Shown here one piece after another: positions 43,522-52,331 of a stretch of DNA of 64,000 nt. The position numbers and the translations under genes are program-made. Position 1 is the stretch's first letter. Each line of letters opens with the position of its first letter. The stretch is from Achromobacter seleniivolatilans (lineage in GTDB: Bacteria > Pseudomonadota > Gammaproteobacteria > Burkholderiales > Burkholderiaceae_B): positions 5,704,001 to 5,768,000 of the forward strand of contig NZ_CP132976.1 in assembly GCF_030864005.1 (NCBI RefSeq), in the 5' to 3' direction. A model generated the notes under the pieces. The model saw only the letters and a program-made list of their open reading frames with translations. It did not search any database and was not told where the DNA came from.

Positions 43522-44458
43522 GCACATCAGAATCGCCGCCGCGCTGGCGGCAGCATTGGCGGCGGGCGGCTGGATGGTTGCGTCGGCGGCTCCCGACAGC
43601 GCGAGCCAAACGAACGCCCCGGCGGCTGCACAACCCGCGCAATCCGGTATGCAAAAGACCTTTGCCGTGGTGGACAAAGACGGCAAGCGCCTGCCTGACT
43701 ACACCATTCCGTCGGACACGCAGATCGCCCGGGAACCCAACGCGGACCAGATCAACTATGGCAAGCGTCTATTGAACGAGACCCGCCGTTTGTTGCCGCA
43801 GAACACGGGCGCCAGCATGAACTGCAACAGCTGTCATGTGCAGGAAGGCAAGAAGCCCATGGGCGCGCCGTACATCAACACGGTCAACTCATTCCCGCAA
43901 TTCAATCCGCGCGCCAATCGCGTCGTGTCGCTGGAAGACCGTATCAACGGCTGTTTCATGCGGTCGATGAACGGCAAGCCCTTGGCCAAGGACTCCGATG
44001 AAATGAAGGCGATGATCGCCTACATGAAGTGGCTGGCTCAAGACGTGCCGCATGGGGCCAAGGTGCAAATCGAGAATGCCTGGCCTATTGATACCAAGCT
44101 GGTGGGCGACCCCGTGCGCGGCAAAAATCTGTACGCCGCGCAATGCGCGTCCTGCCACGGCGCCAACGGCGAAGGCAAGAAAGACCGTGCTGGCGATATC
44201 GTGTTTCCGCCGTTGTGGGGTGATGAGTCCTTCAATATCGGGGCGGGGCTGGCGCGTACCTACAAGGCGGCAGCGTTCATTCGCAACAGCATGCCCATGG
44301 GCGTGAACACGCATGGCAGCTGGGGCGAGGGCGGCGTGCTGTCTGACCAGGATGCGGTGGACGTCGCGGAGTACTTCACGCATATGCCGCGCCCGGATTT
44401 TGCCGGCAAGGAAAAAGACTTCCCGAATGGGAAGAAGCCGAAAGACGCGCGGTACTGA
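43514..44458 (+). CDS. Diheme cytochrome c, TsdA-like (possible thiosulfate dehydrogenase)
   Basis: 314 residues from ATG 43514 (GGAGG upstream). Signal peptide 1-26. Two heme sites: CNSCH (104-108) and CASCH (211-215). The block SLEDRINGCFMRSMNGKPL (139-157) places Cys147 39 residues after the first heme His; in TsdA a cysteine at a similar place is the axial ligand of the catalytic heme. That makes thiosulfate-to-tetrathionate oxidation plausible, with the triheme protein as electron acceptor (TsdB role). Other periplasmic diheme cytochromes cannot be excluded. Confidence 0.72.
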   Translation: MNKHIRIAAALAAALAAGGWMVASAAPDSASQTNAPAAAQPAQSGMQKTFAVVDKDGKRLPDYTIPSDTQIAREPNADQINYGKRLLNETRRLLPQNTGASMNCNSCHVQEGKKPMGAPYINTVNSFPQFNPRANRVVSLEDRINGCFMRSMNGKPLAKDSDEMKAMIAYMKWLAQDVPHGAKVQIENAWPIDTKLVGDPVRGKNLYAAQCASCHGANGEGKKDRAGDIVFPPLWGDESFNIGAGLARTYKAAAFIRNSMPMGVNTHGSWGEGGVLSDQDAVDVAEYFTHMPRPDFAGKEKDFPNGKKPKDARY

Positions 44459-44474
44459 GGCGGGCGCATTCCGT

Positions 44475-44498
44475 GCCTCGGGCGAGTCCGCCCGAGGC
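44475..44498. terminator. Hairpin between convergent cytochrome and MocR genes
   Basis: Perfect 10-bp stem GCCTCGGGCG / CGCCCGAGGC with loop AGTC, 16 bp after the cytochrome stop and followed by CGGCGTTT. The T-run is short, so it is a moderate terminator candidate. The rest of the 136-bp convergent gap holds nothing I recognise. Confidence 0.6.
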
Positions 44499-44594
44499 CG
44501 GCGTTTCCATCGCGCAAGCCGGGCGGCCATGTCCATCGGGATGGTCACATCAGCGCTCAGTGGGTCCCGCAGCATGCGGACAGCGGGCGCGGCC

Positions 44595-46007
44595 TTATCC
44601 GCCTGCCATCAGCTTGCCCAGCGTTGCCATTCCTTGATCCAACTCCGGCCCCCATGGATGCCCGGCATTGAGCCGCAGGAAATTCCCGAAGGCGCCAGAG
44701 GACGAGAATAAAGGGCCGGGCGCGATGCTGATGCCGTGTCCCAATGCGGCGCGGTGCACTTTCAGCGTGTCGATATGGGCGGGTAGCTCCACCCAGACAA
44801 AGTAGCCTCCCGCCGGCCGCGTGGCGCGTGTGCCTTTTGGAAAGTACCGCGCCACGGCTTGCAGCATTTCGCCTTGCTGCAACGCCAGCGCCTGCCGGAA
44901 CTGGCGCAGGTGCCGGTCAAAGCCGCCTTTTTCCAGGTACGCGGCAATGGCCGCTTGTGTGGGCGCGGCAGTGGCCAGGCTGGTCGTGAGCTTGTTGCGC
45001 ATGATCTTGCGCGTATAGCGTCCGCCTGCCACCCAGCCCACGCGATATCCGGGCGCCAGCGTTTTCGAAAACGACGAGCAATGCATCACGATGCCCTCTG
45101 TGTCGAACGCTTTGGCGGGGCGTGGCCGGGTCTCGCCAAAATACAGTTCGCCGTAGACATCGTCTTCAATCAGCGGCACGTCGTGTTTGGTCAGCAGTTT
45201 GACCAGCGCTTCCTTTTTTGCGTCGGGCATCAAACTGCCCAATGGGTTCTGGAAGGTGGTCATCAGCCAGCAGGCGCGCGGGCGGTGGCGCAGAATGGCC
45301 TCTTCCAGCGCTTGCAGATCAATCCCTTCGCGCGGATGCGTCGCAACTTCAATGGCGTGCAGCTGATTGCGTTCCAGCGATTGCAGCGCAGCGTAAAACG
45401 TAGGGGACTCCACAATCACCGCATCGCCCGGATTCGTCACGGCGGCCAGGCTCAGGTTCAGCGCATCCAGTGCGCCATTGGTAATGATGATGTCTTCCAC
45501 CGGCACGGACAGGCCATCGGCCAGATAACGCAGGGCGATAGCACGGCGCAATGCGGCGTCTCCCGGACTCAAGTCATCGATAGAACCCCAAGGGTCCAGC
45601 CGCTGCACGGTGGACGCCATGAATTTGGCCAGCCGGCCGTAAGGCAATAGCGATGGGCTGGGAAAGGCGGACCCAAACGGCACCATGTCGCGGCGCAGCG
45701 TGGCGTTGAGCACTTGCAGCACGTTGTCGCTGACGTCCACCGGATGGCGGCCAGCGCTGGCGCTGGACAGCCCGTCCAGCTCTGGCAGCGCGGCATGTGG
45801 CGCGCGCAACACGTAGTAGCCGGAGCGGTCGCGCGCGCGGATCAGTCCGCGCGCCTCAAGCAGGTAATAGGCTTTGAACACCGTAGATGGGCTGACGCCC
45901 CGGCTTGCGCTGGTTTGCCGTACGGAGGGCAGGCGGTCGCCCACTTGCAGCAGGCCCGACAGGATCGACGCCGTGATTTCTTCTGTCAGCCGTTCATATC
46001 GTTTCAT
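44595..46007 (-). CDS. MocR/PdxR-type regulator: GntR HTH fused to aminotransferase domain
   Basis: 470 residues. N-terminal GntR winged helix (about 1-75; LQVGDRLPSVRQTSASRGVSPSTVF split over two helices), then a fold-type I aminotransferase-like domain. The PLP lysine is in SSFSKTLAPGYRVGWV (Lys about residue 307). Such proteins bind PLP and DNA and often control vitamin B6, taurine or GABA genes. It starts 37 bp after the bd-oxidase DUF2474 gene on the same strand, so it may be co-transcribed with the oxidase; its targets are unknown. Confidence 0.9.
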   Translation of the reverse strand: MKRYERLTEEITASILSGLLQVGDRLPSVRQTSASRGVSPSTVFKAYYLLEARGLIRARDRSGYYVLRAPHAALPELDGLSSASAGRHPVDVSDNVLQVLNATLRRDMVPFGSAFPSPSLLPYGRLAKFMASTVQRLDPWGSIDDLSPGDAALRRAIALRYLADGLSVPVEDIIITNGALDALNLSLAAVTNPGDAVIVESPTFYAALQSLERNQLHAIEVATHPREGIDLQALEEAILRHRPRACWLMTTFQNPLGSLMPDAKKEALVKLLTKHDVPLIEDDVYGELYFGETRPRPAKAFDTEGIVMHCSSFSKTLAPGYRVGWVAGGRYTRKIMRNKLTTSLATAAPTQAAIAAYLEKGGFDRHLRQFRQALALQQGEMLQAVARYFPKGTRATRPAGGYFVWVELPAHIDTLKVHRAALGHGISIAPGPLFSSSGAFGNFLRLNAGHPWGPELDQGMATLGKLMAGG

Positions 46008-46044
46008 GGCAGGTCCGATAAGGATTTTTTGAAAGTTGCCGGAT

Positions 46045-46188
46045 TCAGGTCGACATGCCGATGGTTCGCATGATCAGGCGCAAGGCATACGCCGTGACGC
46101 CCAGCGCCGCGACGCTGCCTGCCCAGATCAACGCCAGCCACAGCAGCCGGCTGCGCCACGAAGGCACGGAGGAAGGTGAGTGATTCAT
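46045..46188 (-). CDS. DUF2474 small subunit of cytochrome bd oxidase (CydX-like)
   Basis: 47 residues, ATG 46188 sharing a base with the CydB stop. One membrane segment (LLWLALIWAGSVAALGVTAYA) preceded by SWRSR and followed by LRLIMRTIGM, the DUF2474 pattern seen downstream of cydAB genes. CydX-like subunits stabilise the hemes and support activity. Ribosome site GGAG is not obvious, so translation is probably coupled to cydB. Confidence 0.85.
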   Translation of the reverse strand: MNHSPSSVPSWRSRLLWLALIWAGSVAALGVTAYALRLIMRTIGMST

Positions 46189-47195
46189 CAGTGAAACTCC
46201 TCGCCCAGGCGCACCTTGCCCCGGAATACGTAGTACGACCAGGCGGTGTACATGAGAATGATCGGAATGATGACCAAGGCTCCCACCAGTGCGAATCCTT
46301 GGCTTTGCGGCGGCGCAGATGCGGACCAGATAGAGATGTCCGGCGGAATGATGGCGGGCCAGATGCTGATGCCCAGGCCGCTGTAGGCCAAAAACACCAG
46401 CGCCAGCGACAACATGAAGGGACCCGCCGATGGCACTCCGCGCACCCGGCGCATCAGTTCAAAACCGGCTGCGGCAACCAATAGCGGCACCGGAAAGAAC
46501 CAGTACATATTGGGCAGCGTGAACCAGCGTTGCGCGATCTGCGGTTGCGCCAGCGGTGTCCAGACGCTCAGCACGGCAATCACAGCCAGCAGTGCCAGCG
46601 TCAGCGGCTTGGCAAGGTTGCACATGTGGCGATGCAGGCGGCCTTCCGTTTTCATGATCAGCCAGGTGCAGCCCAGCAGCGCATAACCGGCCACCAGTCC
46701 CAGGCCGGTGAACATCGAGAAAGGGCTGATCCAATCCCATGCGCCGCCCTGGTACGCGCGGTCAACGACGGGGATGCCTTCGATGTACGCGCCCAGCGTC
46801 ACGCCTTGAAAGAAGGTGGCGCACACGGAACCGAATACGAATGCCTTGTCCCACCAGGCGCGATGATGTTCGTCCGCTTTGAAGCGGAATTCAAACGCCA
46901 CGCCTCGAAAGATCAGCCCCAGCAACATGAACACCAAGGGCAGGTGCAGCGCGCTGAGAATGACCGAGTAGGCCAGCGGAAACGCCGCCATCAGACCAGC
47001 GCCGCCCAGCACCAGCCAGGTCTCGTTGCCGTCCCACACGGGGGCGACGGTATTGACCATGACATCGCGCTCTTCGCGGTCCTTGATCAATGGAAACAGG
47101 ATGCCGATGCCCAGGTCAAAGCCGTCCATGACCACATACATCATCACGCCAAACAGAATGATGACGGCCCAAATCAATGCAAGGTCGATGCCCAT
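46188..47195 (-). CDS. cioB: Cytochrome bd-type quinol oxidase subunit II
   Basis: 335 residues with about eight hydrophobic segments. It starts with LIWAVIILFGVMMYVVMDGFDLGIG, the CydB N-terminal signature; WDGNETWLVLGGA and FRGVAFEFRF follow. AGGAG lies upstream of ATG 47195, 4 bp after the cydA stop. With subunit I it forms a quinol:O2 oxidase in the inner membrane. The cio name reflects the short Q-loop of its partner. Confidence 0.93.
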   Translation of the reverse strand: MGIDLALIWAVIILFGVMMYVVMDGFDLGIGILFPLIKDREERDVMVNTVAPVWDGNETWLVLGGAGLMAAFPLAYSVILSALHLPLVFMLLGLIFRGVAFEFRFKADEHHRAWWDKAFVFGSVCATFFQGVTLGAYIEGIPVVDRAYQGGAWDWISPFSMFTGLGLVAGYALLGCTWLIMKTEGRLHRHMCNLAKPLTLALLAVIAVLSVWTPLAQPQIAQRWFTLPNMYWFFPVPLLVAAAGFELMRRVRGVPSAGPFMLSLALVFLAYSGLGISIWPAIIPPDISIWSASAPPQSQGFALVGALVIIPIILMYTAWSYYVFRGKVRLGEEFH

Positions 47196-47199
47196 GGCG

Positions 47200-48636
47200 T
47201 CAAGCTCCTGAATGCGTGCGTTGCGCGGGCTCTGCGCCCGCCAGAGTGGACGCGGCCGAAAGCGGGCGCGACGGTTGGCGCGGCTCGCCGGGGCCGCCAG
47301 ACAAGGGCGCGTGGCCGGGCGCGGGGCTGGGGCCCATGCGGATCAGGCGCAGCATGTAAGACACGCCGGCGCCAAACACCAACAGATACACGACAACGAA
47401 GAGCGCCAGAGTCAGCGTCAACTCACCCAACCCGTGGGGCGTGGCCGCGTCTGCGGTGCGCATGACGCCATATACCACCCAGGGCTGGCGGCCGATTTCG
47501 GTCACGTACCAGCCAGCCAGCATCGCCACGACGCCCGACGGTCCCATCCACAACGCAAAGCGGTGCAATGCGCGCGACTCGTACAGCCGGCCGCGCCAGC
47601 GCACCCACAACGCCCAACCCGCCAGCGCGATCATCAGCATGCCCAGGCCCGCCATGATGCGGAACGACCAGAACACCACGGCGGCATTTGGCCGGTCCTC
47701 GGGCGGATACGACTTCAAGCCTGGGAACTGGCCGTCCCAGCTGTGCGTCAGGATCAGGCTGCCCAGACGCGGTATGTTCAGCGAAAACCGAGTTTCCTCG
47801 CGCTCCATATCCGGCAGGCCGAACAAGGTCAGCGGCACGCCCGCGCCGGGTTCGTTTTCCCAGTGGCCTTCGATGGCAGCGATTTTGGCCGGTTGATGCT
47901 TCAGTGTGTTCAGACCATGAAAGTCACCCACCACCGCTTGCAGCGGAGCCACCAGCAGCAGCATGCCCATCGCCATCGCAAACATCTTCTTGACGGCAGG
48001 ACTGCGGTCGCCGCGCAGCAAATGCCACGCGCCAGAGGCGCCCACCAACAGCGCCGTGGCCAGGAAAGCGGCAATGCCCATGTGCGCCAGACGGTATGGG
48101 AAGGACGGGTTGAAGATCACCGCCAGCCAGTCGGTGGGCACAACGCGGCCATCCACGATCTCGTAGCCGGCGGGCGTTTGCATCCAGCTGTTGGACGCCA
48201 GAATCCAGGTGGCCGACACCAGTGTGCCCAGCGCCACCATGATGGTGGAGAAAAAGTGCAGGCCCGGGCCCACGCGTGACCAGCCAAACAACATCACGCC
48301 CAGAAAACCGGCTTCCAGAAAGAAAGCGGTCAGCACTTCGTAGGCCAGCAGTGGACCCGTCACGCTGCCCGCGAAGTCGGAAAAGAAGCTCCAATTGGTG
48401 CCGAACTGATAAGCCATCACCAGGCCAGACACTACGCCCATGCCAAAGTTGACGGCAAACACCTTGGTCCAGAAATGGTACAGATCCCGGTAAACCGTTT
48501 TTTGGGTGCGCAGCCACAGGCCTTCCAGCACGGCCAGGTAACTGGCCAGCCCGATGGTGATGGCGGGAAAGATGATGTGAAATGAGATGGTGAATCCGAA
48601 CTGGATTCGGGCAAGCAATAGCGCGTCGCTATCCAT
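47200..48636 (-). CDS. cioA: Cytochrome bd-type quinol oxidase subunit I, short Q-loop (CioA-like)
   Basis: 478 residues, shorter than E. coli CydA (522) because the Q-loop is short, as in cyanide-insensitive oxidases. Heme ligand His20 is in FTISFHIIFP; LLGV-type GGLVAYQF is replaced by SGLVMAYQFGTN; GWYVTEIGRQPWVVYG is the conserved CydA block after the Q-loop. AGGAAG precedes the ATG. High oxygen affinity and cyanide or nitric oxide tolerance are known for the family. No clear FNR/ANR box (TTGAT-N4-ATCAA) was seen upstream. Confidence 0.93.
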   Translation of the reverse strand: MDSDALLLARIQFGFTISFHIIFPAITIGLASYLAVLEGLWLRTQKTVYRDLYHFWTKVFAVNFGMGVVSGLVMAYQFGTNWSFFSDFAGSVTGPLLAYEVLTAFFLEAGFLGVMLFGWSRVGPGLHFFSTIMVALGTLVSATWILASNSWMQTPAGYEIVDGRVVPTDWLAVIFNPSFPYRLAHMGIAAFLATALLVGASGAWHLLRGDRSPAVKKMFAMAMGMLLLVAPLQAVVGDFHGLNTLKHQPAKIAAIEGHWENEPGAGVPLTLFGLPDMEREETRFSLNIPRLGSLILTHSWDGQFPGLKSYPPEDRPNAAVVFWSFRIMAGLGMLMIALAGWALWVRWRGRLYESRALHRFALWMGPSGVVAMLAGWYVTEIGRQPWVVYGVMRTADAATPHGLGELTLTLALFVVVYLLVFGAGVSYMLRLIRMGPSPAPGHAPLSGGPGEPRQPSRPLSAASTLAGAEPAQRTHSGA

Positions 48637-49025
48637 AGCGGTCTTCCTGACTTCGTGGCCAGCGCGCGAAAATCGTCACAAGACGGTGGGCGCTGACGGT
48701 GTTGAACCTGCCACACAACGGTAGGACGACGGCGTTGATTAGTACAGATTCAGAAACCGTGGAAAAAAGCGGATCAGTTTGGCTGGTTGTTCGTGAATAC
48801 GCGACCTGCCATAGGGCAGCCGCCGATATTTCAGTTTTTCCGAATCCACGAAAGTTACAAAAAAGCAGCACAGAGCAAGCATTGCGTCCCCTGATCCGGT
48901 CTGACTTTGCAGGCAGGCGCCAACCGCGGCGTGCGGTCATTGCCCGCTGGGCTACGATGAGGCCCGTCGGATCAACCTGTACTGGCGCGTGCCGCCGTCC
49001 TTCGTCGCAGAGATACCTGATAGTC
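48637..49025. other. 389-bp divergent region between cioA and a GntR gene
   Basis: No gene supported, although a plus-strand frame stays open from 48699 into the GntR gene. The middle (48760-48870) is AT-rich relative to the surroundings and probably holds the promoters for both directions. I looked for FNR/ANR and Fur boxes and found no good match. Confidence 0.5.
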
Positions 49026-49700
49026 ATGAGCATTACCGAATCCCAGGGCGCGTCCAATCCAGGCCAGGCCCTGCCGCACCGCATACGAGATCAGTTGCGC
49101 TTTGAAATCCTGACGGGCGCCTTGCCCGCAGGCACGCAGTTGAAGCAGGATGCGTTGGCTGCCCGTTTTCAGGCCAGCCGTATTCCCGTGCGGGAGGCGT
49201 TGCGCCAGCTGGAAACCGAAGGCCTCGTGGCCTATCGCCTGAATCGCGGCGCTGTCGTCATCGGCATGGATATCGAACAGATTTGCGAATTGCTCGATAT
49301 ACGCATTGCTTTGGAAGGGTATGCGGTGCGCGCTGCGGTGCCGAACATGGGGCGCGCGGATCTGGACGCGCTGGAATCCCTGCTCAACGCTTATGACGAT
49401 GCGGATACCGGGCCGCAATGGGCCGAGCTGAACCGCCGTTTCCACTTGGCGCTGTGCGCGCCTGCAAACAATCAGCGCTTGCGCCGGCTGATCGAAGAGT
49501 ACGGTTTGAACACGCATCGCTACACGCACGAGGTGATGTCGCTGGCCGATGGCAAAGAGGGCCTGAAAGCCGAGCACGCCCGAATCCTGGAAGCCTGCCG
49601 CCAGCAGGACGGCGACCTGGCCGCTCGGCTGGTCGAAGCGCACATTCTTGAAAAGAAGAAAAACCTGGTCGCCATGCACCGCATGCGGCAAGACGGCTGA
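49026..49700 (+). CDS. GntR/FCD family transcriptional regulator
   Basis: 224 residues from ATG 49026; earlier in-frame starts would add a non-conserved N-terminus. Winged helix at about 12-78 (IRDQLRFEILTGALPAGTQL, QASRIPVREALRQLETEG); FCD domain at about 90-215 (LNRRFHLAL, EHARILEAC, EAHILEKKK with the metal-site His and Asp residues). It is divergent from cioA and converges on a transporter gene. Control of the oxidase is possible but not shown. Confidence 0.88.
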   Translation: MSITESQGASNPGQALPHRIRDQLRFEILTGALPAGTQLKQDALAARFQASRIPVREALRQLETEGLVAYRLNRGAVVIGMDIEQICELLDIRIALEGYAVRAAVPNMGRADLDALESLLNAYDDADTGPQWAELNRRFHLALCAPANNQRLRRLIEEYGLNTHRYTHEVMSLADGKEGLKAEHARILEACRQQDGDLAARLVEAHILEKKKNLVAMHRMRQDG

Positions 49701-49757
49701 AGCCCCGTACAAGGCGGGCCTTCAGGCCATGAGCCATGCGCCTGCACCCAAGGCGCC

Positions 49758-50639
49758 TCAGCGCGCCGCGCCGGAAACCATTGGCGCCACCGGCATGCGC
49801 TGTGCGCGCTGACTCAGCCACACGCTGATCACGACGATTCCCATGCCCGCCAGTTGCGCGGCGCTCAAGCTCTGGCCCAGCACGCCCCAGCCCAGCAATA
49901 CGGCCGATATCGGACTGAGAAAACCCAACGACGACACAACTGCGGGCTCCAGCCGCGCGACGCCCCGGAACCACAATACGTAGGTCAAGGCGGCGCCGAT
50001 CAAACCCAGATAAGCCAGGCCCAGGATATTCAGATGCGTCAGTGGCGGCAACGCGGGCTCGGCCAGCAAGGCAGCGGGCAGCAGCAGGATGCCGCCCGCC
50101 GTCAATTGCCACGACGTAAACGTCAGCGCCGACACCGGGGGCTGCCAGCGCCGGCTCAATACCGTGCCCAGCGCCATGGATGCCGCGCTGGCCAGGCCGG
50201 CCGCGATACCGACCGGGTCCAGCGCGGCCTTGGGTGTCAGTACCAACATCGCCACGCCGGCCAGACCGCTCACCGCGGCAACAACGGACAGGCTGCGTAT
50301 CGGCGAGGCCAGCAACGCCCGCGCAAGCAGAATCACGATCAACGGCTGGATGGCGCCCAGCGTGGCAGCCACACCGCCAGGTAGCCGGTAGGCGGCCACG
50401 AACAGCAATGCCCAGAACACGGAAAAATTCAATGCGCCCAGAATGAAAGCCCGTACCCACCAGATGCCATGCGGCAGTTGGCGCACGGCAATCAGCAACA
50501 AAATACCGGCGGGCAGGGCGCGCAGCATGGCCACCGTCAGCGGGTAGTCGGGCGGAAGCATCAAGGTTGTCACCACATAGGTGCTACCCCAAATAGCAGG
50601 CGCCAGCGCCGTTAGCAAAAGATCTGAACTGCGGCTCAT
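49758..50639 (-). CDS. EamA/DMT family transporter
   Basis: 293 residues from ATG 50639 (GGAGCG 8 bases upstream). Ten hydrophobic segments in two EamA repeats; the first opens LALAPAIWGSTYVV-like (LTALAPAIWGSTYVVTT) and the second has the conserved LTFTSWQLTAGGILLLP and AALTYVLWFRGVARLEP blocks. These are metabolite exporters (amino acids, purines, drugs). It follows the nitroreductase by 20 bp and is probably in the same unit. Confidence 0.9.
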   Translation of the reverse strand: MSRSSDLLLTALAPAIWGSTYVVTTLMLPPDYPLTVAMLRALPAGILLLIAVRQLPHGIWWVRAFILGALNFSVFWALLFVAAYRLPGGVAATLGAIQPLIVILLARALLASPIRSLSVVAAVSGLAGVAMLVLTPKAALDPVGIAAGLASAASMALGTVLSRRWQPPVSALTFTSWQLTAGGILLLPAALLAEPALPPLTHLNILGLAYLGLIGAALTYVLWFRGVARLEPAVVSSLGFLSPISAVLLGWGVLGQSLSAAQLAGMGIVVISVWLSQRAQRMPVAPMVSGAAR

Positions 50640-50659
50640 GATGTTCGCTCCGTGTGCGC

Positions 50660-51277
50660 TCAGGCCAGTTCCAGCACGTCCGATACCGGGCGGCGCGGCT
50701 TCTGCGGCCAATTGCCTGCTCGCGCGAGCCCCATTGCCACCAGCATGACGGGCACTTCATCCTGCCGTAAGCCAAACGCCTGGGCAACGCCAGCGGGATC
50801 AAAGCCGGTCATGGGACTGGCGGACAGCCCCTGGGCCTGTCCTGCCAGCATGAGTGTGGATGCGCCGAAGGTGGCGCTGCGGATGGCCTCGTCGCGCTGT
50901 GTCTGCGGCGAGCCGGAGTAGAGCTGGCTGGCGGCGGACTCCCACGCTGGCACCATGCCTGCCGGCATGAGGCCGGTGGCGACGGATGGCTGGAGGCGTT
51001 CGGCCATCCACGAGGCCTGCGGCAGCACGCCCACCATGATGAAGGTCACCGCGGCGTCCGTGACCTTGGGCTGATTCCAGGCAAGCTCGCGCAGGCGGCG
51101 TTTGCCGTCTGCGCTTCGCACAGCGATAAAGCGCCAGTTCTGCAGATTGAAGGCGGTGGGGGCGCGGGTCGCCCACGCGATCAAGCTGAAGATGTTCGCG
51201 TCTTCCAGGGTGTGTTCGGCGTTGAAGAAATTGGCGGAATTACGTGCGGCGATGGCGTCCGTCAGGGCGTGGTTCAT
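50660..51277 (-). CDS. Nitroreductase family flavoprotein
   Basis: 205 residues. The N-terminal FMN site begins AIAARNSANFF, followed by RAPTAFNLQNWRFIAV (the S/T-x-x-N-x-Q-x-W motif) and a C-terminal dimer arm with GLSASPMTGFDPAGVAQAFGL. These enzymes reduce nitro groups, quinones or flavins with NAD(P)H. It is divergent from a LysR gene across a palindrome, and the EamA exporter follows, so the pair may handle a toxic or redox-active compound. Confidence 0.9.
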   Translation of the reverse strand: MNHALTDAIAARNSANFFNAEHTLEDANIFSLIAWATRAPTAFNLQNWRFIAVRSADGKRRLRELAWNQPKVTDAAVTFIMVGVLPQASWMAERLQPSVATGLMPAGMVPAWESAASQLYSGSPQTQRDEAIRSATFGASTLMLAGQAQGLSASPMTGFDPAGVAQAFGLRQDEVPVMLVAMGLARAGNWPQKPRRPVSDVLELA

Positions 51278-51390
51278 GTCGATTCATCCAGTTTTAGACA
51301 GTGACCGGCGGTTTTAGGTGTTGCCGGATGCATGCCTGCAGACTAATTGAATCGCTCAGATACGATAATAGGCATTACAAGAGCAATATC

Positions 51391-51407
51391 ATTCACCAGT
51401 AGTGAAT
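51391..51407. promoter_or_regulatory. Palindromic operator between nitroreductase and LysR genes
   Basis: Perfect inverted repeat ATTCAC-CAGTA-GTGAAT, 5 bp upstream of the LysR start codon, in a 135-bp AT-rich divergent gap. The position would let the LysR protein repress its own gene. Binding is inferred. Confidence 0.6.
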
Positions 51408-51412
51408 AATCA

Positions 51413-52309
51413 ATGGATCATCTGACCGCATTAAAGGTTTTCAGACAGGTGGTAGAGCAGGGCGGGTTTGCAGCGGCATCGCGGCAGATCGGCTTGTCTG
51501 CCGCGGCTGTCAGCAAAAACATCGCTGAACTGGAAGCGCACGTTGCTGCGCGGCTGCTGAATCGAACCACGCGCCGCATGAGCCTGACTGAAGCCGGCAC
51601 ACGCTATTACGAACAAGTGGCGCGCATTCTGGACGATCTGCAAGAGGCCGAACAATCTTTGGGGCCGATGCAATCGGCCCCGACGGGAACCTTGCGCGTC
51701 AGCGCGCCCATGTCGCTCAGTTTGATTCGAATCTGCCCCGCCATTCCCCGCTTTCTTGAACGCTACCCGCAGGTGTCGCTGGACCTGAACCTGGAGGACC
51801 GGCGCATCGACATCGTAAAAGAGGGGTTCGATCTGGCCATCCGCGGCACGGACCGGTTGGAGGATTCCAGTCTGGTTGCCCGCAAACTGATGACGCTGGA
51901 CCACGTGCTTTGCGGGGCGCCATCGTATTTCAAGCGTCAGGGCGTGCCGGTGTCACCCCAAGACCTGCTCGGCATGGAGCGTGTGCAGTTCACGTTGTCA
52001 GGGCATGCGGATGAATGGACGTTCGAACGCGGGGGGCAAACGCAGCGGGTTCCTGTGCGTGGCCGCTACAAGGTCAGCTCCAGCCTGGCGGTGCGGGACG
52101 CCTTGCGCGCAGGATTCGGTGTCAGTCTGGTGCCACGCGTCTACGTGCAGGAAGATCTGGCTGGCGGTGCGCTGCAAGCCGTGCTGCAAGACTGGACGCC
52201 TGTGCAGACTTTTGTCTATGCGGTGTATCCGTCGCGGCGGCACATGGTGGCAAAAGTGCGTGCGTTTGTTGACTTCCTGGTGGAGGAGTTGGGGGCGTCC
52301 CGGGACTAG
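51413..52309 (+). CDS. LysR family transcriptional regulator
   Basis: 298 residues; N-terminal winged helix (LTALKVFRQVVEQGGFAAAS, SAAAVSKNIAELEAHVAARL) and effector domain (about 90-295) with the PRFLERYPQVSLDLNLEDR block of the CrgA/DsdC-like subgroup. It is divergent from the nitroreductase/EamA pair and likely regulates it. It converges on the reductase gene with only 22 bp between stops. Confidence 0.92.
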   Translation: MDHLTALKVFRQVVEQGGFAAASRQIGLSAAAVSKNIAELEAHVAARLLNRTTRRMSLTEAGTRYYEQVARILDDLQEAEQSLGPMQSAPTGTLRVSAPMSLSLIRICPAIPRFLERYPQVSLDLNLEDRRIDIVKEGFDLAIRGTDRLEDSSLVARKLMTLDHVLCGAPSYFKRQGVPVSPQDLLGMERVQFTLSGHADEWTFERGGQTQRVPVRGRYKVSSSLAVRDALRAGFGVSLVPRVYVQEDLAGGALQAVLQDWTPVQTFVYAVYPSRRHMVAKVRAFVDFLVEELGASRD

Positions 52310-52331
52310 ACCCTGTGCGCCCGCCAGCCGT

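Noticed and set aside
48637..49025. FNR/ANR box upstream of the bd oxidase
   Set aside because: Only half-matches to TTGAT-N4-ATCAA were found.
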